The notes beneath the pieces were generated by a model. That model was not told where the DNA came from. It made no database searches and saw nothing but the letters and a program-made list of their open reading frames with translations. The translations under genes and the position numbers were made by a program. Below, piece by piece: positions 14,145 through 21,092 of a DNA stretch of 21,408 bases. The stretch spans positions 1-21,408 of the forward strand of contig JBOGIQ010000067.1 of NCBI GenBank assembly GCA_050742535.1, in the 5' to 3' direction. Position 1 is the stretch's first letter, and each line of letters opens with the position of its first letter. The DNA is from Gp6-AA40 sp050742535. GTDB lineage: Bacteria; Acidobacteriota; Vicinamibacteria; Vicinamibacterales; UBA2999.

Positions 14145-17100
14145 TCAGAACGCGTACTTGATGGCGAACTGCATGATCCGCGCATCCAGCGCGCTCGTGA
14201 TGCGGCCGAACGTGTTCGGCGCGCTGAAATTCACCGCCGGGTTGTTGTAGCGTGTCCAGTTCATCAGATTGAACGACTCGAGGCGCGCCTCGATTCGATG
14301 CGTGTCGAGGCGGAACACTCTGACGATGGCGATGTCGACGTTGCGCGTGCCGGGGCCGTAGACGTCGCCTCGCCGCTGGCGGCCATATTCGCCGGCCGCG
14401 GGCGCGGAGAACGACGCGAAGTTCAGATAGTTCGACGTGGAATCGCGATCGCCATACGGATCGCCGTTGAGGTTCGCTCGCTGTCCGCCGATGCCGGTGC
14501 CGGCGGGATCACCGGTCACCGTCACCGTCAGCGGCGCGCCCGATGAGACGCGATAAATCGTGCTGACGCGCCAGTTCGAGCCGATCGCGCGCAGCAGGCG
14601 ACGGTCGAACTCGGGTGTCTGATAGCCCGCGGTGAGATTGAACACGTGGCGCCGGTCAACCCCGCAGGCGCCGTAGTCGTAATCGATGTCGTATGGGTTG
14701 ACGTAGCCGGAGTTGACGTTCGGCGTCGTCCCACCTTGCGTCGGATGGCCCTCGCACTTCGACAGCGTGTAGTTCGCATCGACGCTGATGCCGTCCGCGC
14801 TGAGGTGCTTCACGCCAAGCAGCATGCCCCGGTACTTCTGCTCCCCTATTGCCGTGTGTTCGTCGACGGCACCGAGGAATCTTCCGGTCTCCCAATTCTG
14901 CATCGTCAGCTTCCGCCGGAAATTGAGCGTTGCCGCGGTCGTGCAGGGGTTGAATGTTCGAAGTCCCGTCGGCGTGTTGAGCGTACAGGAACCCGCGATG
15001 TTCTGACCTTCGTTGAGGGAGCGGACATTCCACAGGCGGTCGCTGTACGACCCCAGGTAACTGACGTTCACGGCCATCGCACGGCCCAGCTGCTGCTGGT
15101 AGGTCAGGTTCCATGACTGCTGGCGCGGCGTCTTGATGTCCGCCGGAATCGCAATGTACGGACCGAAGAGATTGAATGGCGAATCCTTGCCGAGGACGTA
15201 GGGAAACGGATTCGTCACGCCGCTGCCGGCGAAGGGATCGTCGAGCAGCTGCCCGTCGGCCAGGCGAACTTCGGCCCCCCACGGCTGCGCCACCGACGTG
15301 TTCAGGTGAAACTGCGCGTTGATGAAGTCGTAGGCAAGTGCATACCCGCCCCGCACCACACTGGTGCCCCGTCCCGTCGGATCCCATGCAGCGCCGACGC
15401 GCGGCGACCACTGATTCCAATGGTTCTCCATTCCGGCGTTGCCGTTCACGAACCCGGAATCGCCCGGGAACAGGAATCCCGGCGGCGCGTTGGTGAACAC
15501 CGTCGTCTTTTGGCCCGCGAGGAAGCGATCCACGTCGAAGTTGTAAATCGCGCCGTTGCGAATCTGCTGCGCGATCGCCGGCTCCCACCGCAGCCCGTAG
15601 TTGAGCGTGAGCTTCGGCGAGGCCTTCCAGGTGTCCTGCGCGTACAGTCCGACGTACCACTGCTCCATGTCGAGCGTGTTCGGCACTGCCTGGATGTAGG
15701 CCGGGTTCAGCCCGGCCGCCGACAGTCGACCGATGACGAAGTCACCGAGCCCGATTCCGGTGATGCTGCCGCCAAACGAAAACTGGCCCGGCGAGCGCAC
15801 GTTCGCTTGTGACAGCGAAGTCCAGTAGGCGACGCTCCCGCCGACTCCGAACTGGTGATTCCCGCGGATCATGGTCAAATCGTCGGTCGCGAGATACGAC
15901 GGGGTCTTGAATCGGGCTTCGCTTTCGGTCCCGCCGCCGAGCGTGAATCCACCCGTCACGGACAGGAGCATGTAGTCCTGGAGATAGCTGTGGGTCTTGA
16001 TACCCACGTCGCTGACGTCGAAGCCGATCGGCTCGTGTATCCGATGAATGTCCGTGTAGTTCGCCGCAATGCGAAGCGAGTTGACCGTCGTGTTGCTCAG
16101 CACGCGCGTGTCGCCAACGGTCAGAGAGTGGGCGTACTGGATGTTGCCGCCCTGATTGGCCACCAGGATGTTGTCCGGGAGCAGTTGCAGCGGCGGAGTG
16201 ATCTTGACTTTCGTCAGCATGTAGCGCCCGAACATCGAGTGATTTCCCGACAGTTGCGCGTCGACCTTCCCGATGAACTGATGATCGTCCTGGGGCCGAG
16301 TCGTCGAGTAGCGGACGCGGCCGCACTCATCCTCCGGCGTCGGCAGGTGGGCGGCAATGGCACGGGCTGCGGGACTGATGAGCGAAGGCGAGACCTGGTT
16401 GTTCACGAATCCGCCGCGCATGGTGACGCTGCGCACGCACGTGGCCGAGTTGAAGATGCTGAAGTCGCCGTTCAGCATCCGTGCGGTCGGCACGAACGCC
16501 TCCAGATCCGACGGGGTGCTGCGGAATTTGGTGCCCTGGTACGCGCCAAAAAAGAAGAGGCGATCGGGACGAATGGTCCCGCCCAGAGTGGCGCCGAACT
16601 GATTCCGGTTGAGGCCGTCGTCCACACGCCTGCCGGTCGCAGGATCGACCCGTGCGAACGGGTCGGTCGCGTTGAAGCGATGATTCCTGAAGAACTCGAA
16701 CAAATCGCCGTGGAGCACATTCGTGCCTGACTTGGTGACGGCGTTGACCGCCGCGCCCGAATGCATCCCGTTATTGGCGTTCGTCGAACTGGTTTCCACT
16801 CTGAATTCCTGCATCGCGTCAGGAAACGGCAGCGGGAGATTCAGATTGTCGTACGGGTTGTTGTGGCTCGCCCCGTCCAGCAGATAGGCCACGCCGAATG
16901 TCTGTCCACCGGCAACCGCGATACCGACGCCCCCCGCCATGGAGCGGCTCGACGCACCTGCACCAGGCGGTTGCACCGCCGCGCCGGCGAGAACGATCAG
17001 GTCTGTCGCCTGTCTCCCGTTGAGCGGCAGGGCCTCGATGCGTTCGTTTTCGATAACGGCGCCGATGCTGGGGCTGCGGGTTTCGATGAGCGGCGCGGCC

Positions 17101-17465
17101 GCTTCGACACTCACTGTCTCGCTCAGGTTGCCGAGCTCCATCGTGACGTTCACGACGGGGTTGGCGTTGACCTGCAGCACCAGCCCGGTGCGAACGAAGC
17201 TGCGGAAGCCTGGGAGCATGGCCTCCACCCGATACGGGCCAAGGGGCAGATTGGTGAGCGTGTACGAACCGCTGGCGTCCGTGACGGTCGACCGTTTGAG
17301 GCCGGTTTCCGTCTGGATGGCCGTCACGTCCGCTCCTGGCAAGACGGCGCCCTGCGCATCTGCCACGATGCCGGTGATTTGTGCGGTGGCCTGCGCGTAG
17401 GCGCATGGAGCGCCAAGCAGACCGAATAGTCCGAGAGCCACGAGTACGCGTCGTAAACGCTGCAT
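14145..17465 (-). CDS. Oar-like TonB-dependent receptor with CarboxypepD_reg domain
   Basis: About 1,106 residues. The ATG at 17465 was chosen because GGGAG lies 7 nt upstream and the protein then begins with a signal peptide (MQRLRRVLVALGLFGLLGAPCAYAQ). A longer frame to 17516 adds 17 polar residues. A carboxypeptidase-regulatory-like domain covers about 26-110 (ITGIVADAQGAVLPGADVTAIQTETG). The plug follows, with APLIETRSPSIGAVIENERIEALPLNGRQATDLIVLAG. The rest is a long barrel. The final residues, FAIKYAF, end in Phe as outer-membrane proteins do. The plug motif with ALPLNGR is typical of Acidobacteria receptors. It probably imports glycans or other large compounds; the ligand is unknown. 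It is divergent from the aromatic operon, which suggests but does not prove a shared substrate. Confidence 0.93.
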   Translation of the reverse strand: MQRLRRVLVALGLFGLLGAPCAYAQATAQITGIVADAQGAVLPGADVTAIQTETGLKRSTVTDASGSYTLTNLPLGPYRVEAMLPGFRSFVRTGLVLQVNANPVVNVTMELGNLSETVSVEAAAPLIETRSPSIGAVIENERIEALPLNGRQATDLIVLAGAAVQPPGAGASSRSMAGGVGIAVAGGQTFGVAYLLDGASHNNPYDNLNLPLPFPDAMQEFRVETSSTNANNGMHSGAAVNAVTKSGTNVLHGDLFEFFRNHRFNATDPFARVDPATGRRVDDGLNRNQFGATLGGTIRPDRLFFFGAYQGTKFRSTPSDLEAFVPTARMLNGDFSIFNSATCVRSVTMRGGFVNNQVSPSLISPAARAIAAHLPTPEDECGRVRYSTTRPQDDHQFIGKVDAQLSGNHSMFGRYMLTKVKITPPLQLLPDNILVANQGGNIQYAHSLTVGDTRVLSNTTVNSLRIAANYTDIHRIHEPIGFDVSDVGIKTHSYLQDYMLLSVTGGFTLGGGTESEARFKTPSYLATDDLTMIRGNHQFGVGGSVAYWTSLSQANVRSPGQFSFGGSITGIGLGDFVIGRLSAAGLNPAYIQAVPNTLDMEQWYVGLYAQDTWKASPKLTLNYGLRWEPAIAQQIRNGAIYNFDVDRFLAGQKTTVFTNAPPGFLFPGDSGFVNGNAGMENHWNQWSPRVGAAWDPTGRGTSVVRGGYALAYDFINAQFHLNTSVAQPWGAEVRLADGQLLDDPFAGSGVTNPFPYVLGKDSPFNLFGPYIAIPADIKTPRQQSWNLTYQQQLGRAMAVNVSYLGSYSDRLWNVRSLNEGQNIAGSCTLNTPTGLRTFNPCTTAATLNFRRKLTMQNWETGRFLGAVDEHTAIGEQKYRGMLLGVKHLSADGISVDANYTLSKCEGHPTQGGTTPNVNSGYVNPYDIDYDYGACGVDRRHVFNLTAGYQTPEFDRRLLRAIGSNWRVSTIYRVSSGAPLTVTVTGDPAGTGIGGQRANLNGDPYGDRDSTSNYLNFASFSAPAAGEYGRQRRGDVYGPGTRNVDIAIVRVFRLDTHRIEARLESFNLMNWTRYNNPAVNFSAPNTFGRITSALDARIMQFAIKYAF

Positions 17466-17539
17466 CGCCATTCTCCCTTTGCCCCGCATTGCCGAGTGTT
17501 GCGTGACGGGCCCCACAAAAAAGTCGGAAAAGCGGGCGA

Positions 17540-17547
17540 AGTATACT
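17540..17547. promoter_or_regulatory. Candidate bidirectional -10 element
   Basis: AGTATACT is self-complementary, so a TATACT hexamer can be read on both strands in the region between the divergent starts at 17465 and 17604. On the plus strand it lies 56 nt upstream of the ATG at 17604. On the minus strand it lies 74 nt upstream of the receptor start. No convincing -35 was seen. Confidence 0.3.
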
Positions 17548-17603
17548 CACAGCCAACCGGCCGTTCAATCGCCCTGCGCATGGCGTGTACGCCCTCTCCC
17601 AAC

Positions 17604-18515
17604 ATGCATTACGCGACTTTTTCCACGTCAACCAATCCGTTGCCGCGCCTCGGCGCCAGCGTCGGCGCTCGCGTGCTCGACCTGCAGGCGGCCCAGATAG
17701 ACGGGCGCCGCGCGGCGCCAGACACGCTGCTGGAGCTCATTCAGCAGGGTCCCGAGGCCTGGAAATTTGCGGCTGAGGTAGCTCTCGCCGAGGTTCGTCT
17801 GAGGCCGGAGGCGACCTTCGGAGTCGACGAGGTGCGCTGGCACGCCCCGATTCCCAGACCGCTGAAAAACGTGTTCTGCGTCGGCCGCAACTACGCCGCG
17901 CACGTCAAGGAGGGCGCCGCGGCATTCAAGACGGACGCGAAGCTCCCCGACATTCCGGTCTTCTTCTCAAAGGCGGTGACCGCCGTCGGCGGCCCCTTCG
18001 ACGATGTGCCGCGACATGCGTCGGCGACGGCCCAGATGGACTGGGAAGCCGAGCTGGGAGTCGTCATCGGCCGCGCGGGGCGCAACATCGCCGCGCGCGA
18101 CGCGCTCTCGCACGTTTTCGGGTACACCGTCATCAACGACGTGACGGCGCGCGATCTCCAGCAGCGGCACACGCAGTGGTTCAAGGGCAAGAGCCTGGAC
18201 GGTTCCTGTCCGATGGGACCCGTCGTCGTCACCGCCGACGAATTCGGCGACCCGCAGGACAAGCGGGTCAGCCTGCGCGTCAACGGCGTGACGAAGCAGG
18301 ATGCCCGCACCTCCGACATGATCTTCACCGTCGCGACCATCATCGAATGGCTCTCGCAGGGACTGACGCTCGAGCCCGGCGACATCATCGCGACCGGCAC
18401 GCCCGAAGGCGTCGGCATGGGACGCACGCCGCAGGAATGGCTGCAGGACGGCGACGTCGTGGAAACCGAGGTCGAAGGCATCGGCATTATGCGCAACATC
18501 GTTCGCAATGTCTGA
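17604..18515 (+). CDS. Fumarylacetoacetate hydrolase family protein
   Basis: A 303-residue protein. The start at ATG 17604 (MHYATFSTSTNPLPRLGASVGARVLDL) gives the usual N-terminal domain; longer frames to 17496 have no support. The catalytic domain shows FCVGRNYAAHVKEG, then MDWEAELGVVIGRAGRNI (metal-binding Glu pair), FGYTVINDVTARDLQ, WFKGKSLDGSCPMGP and GDIIATGTPEGVGMG. Members hydrolyse or decarboxylate 2-oxo acids, for example in 4-hydroxyphenylacetate or catechol meta-cleavage breakdown. The exact reaction cannot be read here. It is first in a tightly packed operon: its stop overlaps the next start by 8 nt. A role in processing a ring-cleavage product is likely from the LigI/LigC-like neighbours. 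Confidence 0.88.
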   Translation: MHYATFSTSTNPLPRLGASVGARVLDLQAAQIDGRRAAPDTLLELIQQGPEAWKFAAEVALAEVRLRPEATFGVDEVRWHAPIPRPLKNVFCVGRNYAAHVKEGAAAFKTDAKLPDIPVFFSKAVTAVGGPFDDVPRHASATAQMDWEAELGVVIGRAGRNIAARDALSHVFGYTVINDVTARDLQQRHTQWFKGKSLDGSCPMGPVVVTADEFGDPQDKRVSLRVNGVTKQDARTSDMIFTVATIIEWLSQGLTLEPGDIIATGTPEGVGMGRTPQEWLQDGDVVETEVEGIGIMRNIVRNV

Positions 18516-19152
18516 CCAGGACAGGCTCGCCATTCGCGAGGTGATTGAGAACTGGGCGCTGTGGCGCGATGCCGGCGACTGGGAACGCTTCGCGACCGTC
18601 TGGCACGACGACGGGTGGATGACGGCGACGTGGTTTCAGGGACCCGCATCGGAGTTCATCCGCGTCAGCCGTGAGGGATTCGAGAAAGGTGTGAGCATCC
18701 TCCACTTTCTCGGCGGCTTTACCTGCGACATCGCGGGCTCGCGTGCGGTGTCGCAGACGAAGATGACGATCAACCAGCGGGCGACCGTGGACGCCGTGCT
18801 CGTTGATGTCGTCTGCACCGGGCGCTTCTACGATTTCCTCGAGAAGCGCGTGCCGGTCCGCCTGAAGGCGGACACAACGGCCGATCAAGCTCGGTGGGGC
18901 ATCGTGCGCCGACAGCCGATTTACGAAAAGGATCGGATGGATCCAGTGGATCCCGCGGCGTCGCTCGCGCTCGATCCGGAGCGCCTCGCGCGATTCCCCG
19001 AGGGCTACCGCCACCTTGCGTACCTGCAATCGAAAATCGGATTCCCGGTGAAGAACAACCTGCCCGGTCTGCGTGGACCCGCGGTGCAGAAGCTGTACGA
19101 AGAGGGACGCGCGTGGCTTGCCGGATCGGCGCAACCAGGTGTTCCGCTGTGA
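18508..19152 (+). CDS. SnoaL-like (NTF2-fold) protein carrying an inserted palindrome
   Basis: A 214-residue protein. Residues 1-115 match SnoaL-like proteins (PF13577 type): DRLAIREVIENWALWRDAGDWERFATVWHDDGWM, then SVSREGFEKGVSILHFLGG-like sequence and TKMTINQRATVDAVLVDVVCTGRFYDFLEKR. The fold is used by dehydratases, isomerases and ring-hydroxylating dioxygenase small subunits. At residues 117-122 the sequence VRLKAD is encoded by dispersed palindrome copy 4, between the end of one strand (YDFLEKR) and the next (RWGIVRRQPIYEKDR). It is translated in frame with no stop, so it enlarges a loop. The start overlaps the FAH-family stop by 8 nt, and the stop overlaps the next start by 4 nt (GTGA). 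Function unknown. Confidence 0.82.
   Translation: MSDQDRLAIREVIENWALWRDAGDWERFATVWHDDGWMTATWFQGPASEFIRVSREGFEKGVSILHFLGGFTCDIAGSRAVSQTKMTINQRATVDAVLVDVVCTGRFYDFLEKRVPVRLKADTTADQARWGIVRRQPIYEKDRMDPVDPAASLALDPERLARFPEGYRHLAYLQSKIGFPVKNNLPGLRGPAVQKLYEEGRAWLAGSAQPGVPL
18856..18873. repeat. Dispersed palindrome, copy 4 (in frame inside a CDS)
   Basis: GTCCGCCT-GA-AGGCGGAC is identical over these 18 nt to copy 2. It is read as Val-Arg-Leu-Lys-Ala-Asp at residues 117-122 of the SnoaL-like protein. The match continues for two more bases on the right (AC) and breaks down on the left after one. Confidence 0.85.
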
Positions 19153-20174
19153 CGTCCAGGAAACTGGGACCCTTCGACGTTTCCTCCCTTGGCGTCGGCT
19201 GCATGAGCCTGTCGCACGCCTACGGGACGCCGCCCGACGAGCAGACGGCCGCCGCCGTGCTCGTGAAGGCGCTCGACCTTGGATATACGCATGTCGACAC
19301 GGCCGCGCTGTACGGGTTTGGCGCCAACGAAGCGCTGATCGGCCGGACGCTCAAGCATCGTCGCGGTGCCTTCGTCCTGGCGACGAAGGGTGGGATGTTC
19401 CGGAACGCGCAGGGTCAGCGCGAAATCGACGGCCGCCCCGAGGCCATCACGCAGCATTGCGACGAAAGCCTGCGGCGTCTGCAGACGGACGTCATCGACC
19501 TGTATTACCTCCACCGCTGGGACAAGCGGCTGCCGGTCGAGGAGAGTGTCGGCGCCGTCGCCGATCTCGTCCGCGCCGGCAAGGTCCGGACGATCGGTCT
19601 CAGCGAGGTCTCGGCGGCAACGATTCGGAAGGCGCACTGCGTGCATCCGATCACGGCGGTGCAGACGGAGTACTCGCTCTGGACGCGCAACCCGGAGGTG
19701 GGGGTCATCGATGCGTGCCGCGAGCTGGGAATTACGCTGGTCGCCTTCAGTCCCCTCGGGCGTGGATTTCTGACCGGCGCGCTGAGAGACGTCGCTTCAC
19801 TGCCGCCGAAGGACATCCGTCTCGCCATGCCGCGGTTCCAGGGCGAACACTTCCAGCGCAACCTCGGCCTGCTCGATGGGCTCGCGGCGATCGCCCGCGA
19901 CCGGCGCGTGACGATGGCGCAGCTCGTCCTCGCGTGGCTGCTGGCGCAAGGCGACGACATCGTTCCGATTCCTGGGACGACGCGGCTCGATCATCTGGAA
20001 CAAAACATGGGGAGCGTCCACGTCAGGCTGGACGAAGGGACCATGGCGATACTGAACGAGCTGATCAACCCGAGGACTGTTTCCGGTGCGCGCTACAACG
20101 CGGCGACGCAGACGGAAATCGATACTGAAGAAATCCCGAATCCGCCTGAAGGCGGACTCCACGCAGCACAATGA
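19149..20174 (+). CDS. Aldo/keto reductase
   Basis: A 341-residue protein starting at GTG 19149, which overlaps the SnoaL-like stop (GTGA). A longer upstream frame to 18894 was not used because it lies in the previous gene. The catalytic tetrad of the aldo/keto reductase superfamily is visible: Asp50 and Tyr55 in HVDTAALYGFGANE, Lys80 in LATKGG and His122 in YYLHRWD. It resembles the YakC/AKR13-type (pyridoxine or perakine reductase-like) group, with GVGCMSLSHAYG and an NADPH-binding IPGTTRLDHLEQN. The C-terminal end after NTEIDTEEI-like sequence (NPPEGGLHAAQ) is encoded mostly by dispersed palindrome copy 5. The stop overlaps the next start (ATGA). Substrate unknown; an aromatic aldehyde or ring-cleavage semialdehyde is plausible from context. 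Confidence 0.92.
   Translation: MTSRKLGPFDVSSLGVGCMSLSHAYGTPPDEQTAAAVLVKALDLGYTHVDTAALYGFGANEALIGRTLKHRRGAFVLATKGGMFRNAQGQREIDGRPEAITQHCDESLRRLQTDVIDLYYLHRWDKRLPVEESVGAVADLVRAGKVRTIGLSEVSAATIRKAHCVHPITAVQTEYSLWTRNPEVGVIDACRELGITLVAFSPLGRGFLTGALRDVASLPPKDIRLAMPRFQGEHFQRNLGLLDGLAAIARDRRVTMAQLVLAWLLAQGDDIVPIPGTTRLDHLEQNMGSVHVRLDEGTMAILNELINPRTVSGARYNAATQTEIDTEEIPNPPEGGLHAAQ
20137..20163. repeat. Dispersed palindrome, copy 5 (end of the aldo/keto reductase gene)
   Basis: TCCGCCT-GA-AGGCGGA (20141-20156) lies in the last codons of the aldo/keto reductase, read as Asn-Pro-Pro-Glu-Gly-Gly-Leu-His. It is the same 27-nt sequence as copy 3 (reverse complement) except for one swapped stem pair. It is in a different reading frame from copies 2 and 4. 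Confidence 0.85.
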
Positions 20175-21079
20175 GTCCCACATTCGAAGTCACACCAGGC
20201 TGGCTGGTCTACCATCCCAACCCGTCGATCCCGCGCTTCAAAGTGCCCGCTGGCGCGGTCGACGCGCACTGTCACGTCTTCGGCCCGGGTGATGAGTTCC
20301 CGTACGCACCGGAGCGGAAATACACGCCTGTCGACGCCTCGAAGCATCAGCTCTTTGCCCTTCGCGATCGGCTCGGCTTCGACAAGAACGTCATCGTCCA
20401 GGCGACGTGCCACGGCAGCGACAACCGCGCGCTCGTCGATGCGCTCGGCGCCTCGAACGGACGCGCGCGCGGCGTGGCAACCGTCAACCGCAACGTGACG
20501 GATCGGGCGCTGGAGGAGATGCACGCCGCCGGCGTGCGCGGCACGCGCTTCAACTTCGTCCGGCGCCTGGTCGACTTCACCCCGCGCGAGGTGCTCACCG
20601 AAATCGCGCAGCGCATCGCGCCGCTCGGCTGGCACGTCGTCATCTATTTCGAAGCGGCGGACCTGCCGCGGCTGTGGGACTTCTTTACATCGCTGCCGAC
20701 AACGGTGGTCGTCGATCACATGGGCCGGCCGGACGTGCGGCAGCCGGTGGATGGGCCGGAATTCGAGTTGTTCGTGCGCATGATGCGCGAGCACGAGAAC
20801 ATCTGGTCGAAGGTGAGTTGTCCCGAGCGATTGTCCGTCACCGGCCCGCCGGCGCGCGACGGCGAGCAGCATGCCTACCGCGACGTGATCCCGTTCGCCA
20901 AACGCCTCGTCGAGACATTCCCCGATCGCGTCCTCTGGGGCACGGACTGGCCGCATCCCAACCTGAAAGACCATATGCCGGACGACGGGCTGCTGGTCGA
21001 TTGGGTGCCGCACATTGCCACGACGCCGGACCTGCAGCACAAGCTGCTCGTCGCCAATCCGACGCGGCTGTATTGGTAG
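20171..21079 (+). CDS. ligI: 2-pyrone-4,6-dicarboxylate lactonase-like amidohydrolase
   Basis: A 302-residue protein of the amidohydrolase-2 family closely resembling LigI, which opens 2-pyrone-4,6-dicarboxylate to 4-carboxy-2-hydroxymuconate/oxalomesaconate in the protocatechuate 4,5-cleavage pathway. Landmarks are VDAHCHVFGPGDEFPYAPERKYTP (30-53; the His33/His35 pair), VIVQATCHGSDNRALVDAL, RGTRFNFV, VVVDHMGRPD and LWGTDWPHPN with Asp259, which matches the catalytic Asp. The start overlaps the aldo/keto reductase stop (ATGA). The next gene, a LigC-like dehydrogenase that would make the pyrone, begins 14 nt after the stop. Paralogues with other lactone substrates exist, so the gene symbol is a likely rather than certain assignment. 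Confidence 0.85.
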   Translation: MSPTFEVTPGWLVYHPNPSIPRFKVPAGAVDAHCHVFGPGDEFPYAPERKYTPVDASKHQLFALRDRLGFDKNVIVQATCHGSDNRALVDALGASNGRARGVATVNRNVTDRALEEMHAAGVRGTRFNFVRRLVDFTPREVLTEIAQRIAPLGWHVVIYFEAADLPRLWDFFTSLPTTVVVDHMGRPDVRQPVDGPEFELFVRMMREHENIWSKVSCPERLSVTGPPARDGEQHAYRDVIPFAKRLVETFPDRVLWGTDWPHPNLKDHMPDDGLLVDWVPHIATTPDLQHKLLVANPTRLYW

Positions 21080-21082
21080 ACT
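21077..21082 (+). promoter_or_regulatory. Candidate -10 element for the LigC-like gene
   Basis: TAGACT overlaps the stop codon of the LigI-like gene and ends 10 nt before the ATG at 21093. This repeats the arrangement seen upstream of the MFS genes. The downstream gene may have its own leaderless transcript besides read-through. Confidence 0.3.
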
Positions 21083-21092
21083 AGTGGGCTCT

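Noticed and set aside
14656..17631. Long alternative frames inside the large TonB receptor (for example 14656-15660, 15855-16730, 16819-17631)
   Set aside because: High-GC shadow frames. Arg/Ala/Gly-rich translations with no domains.
18487..19204. Minus-strand frames opposite the SnoaL-like gene
   Set aside because: Shadow frames. The plus-strand gene overlaps its neighbours in the operon on both sides and has a recognisable fold.
4496..20163. CRISPR array made of the repeated palindromes
   Set aside because: The copies are kilobases apart, lie in different contexts and lack a regular spacer pattern.
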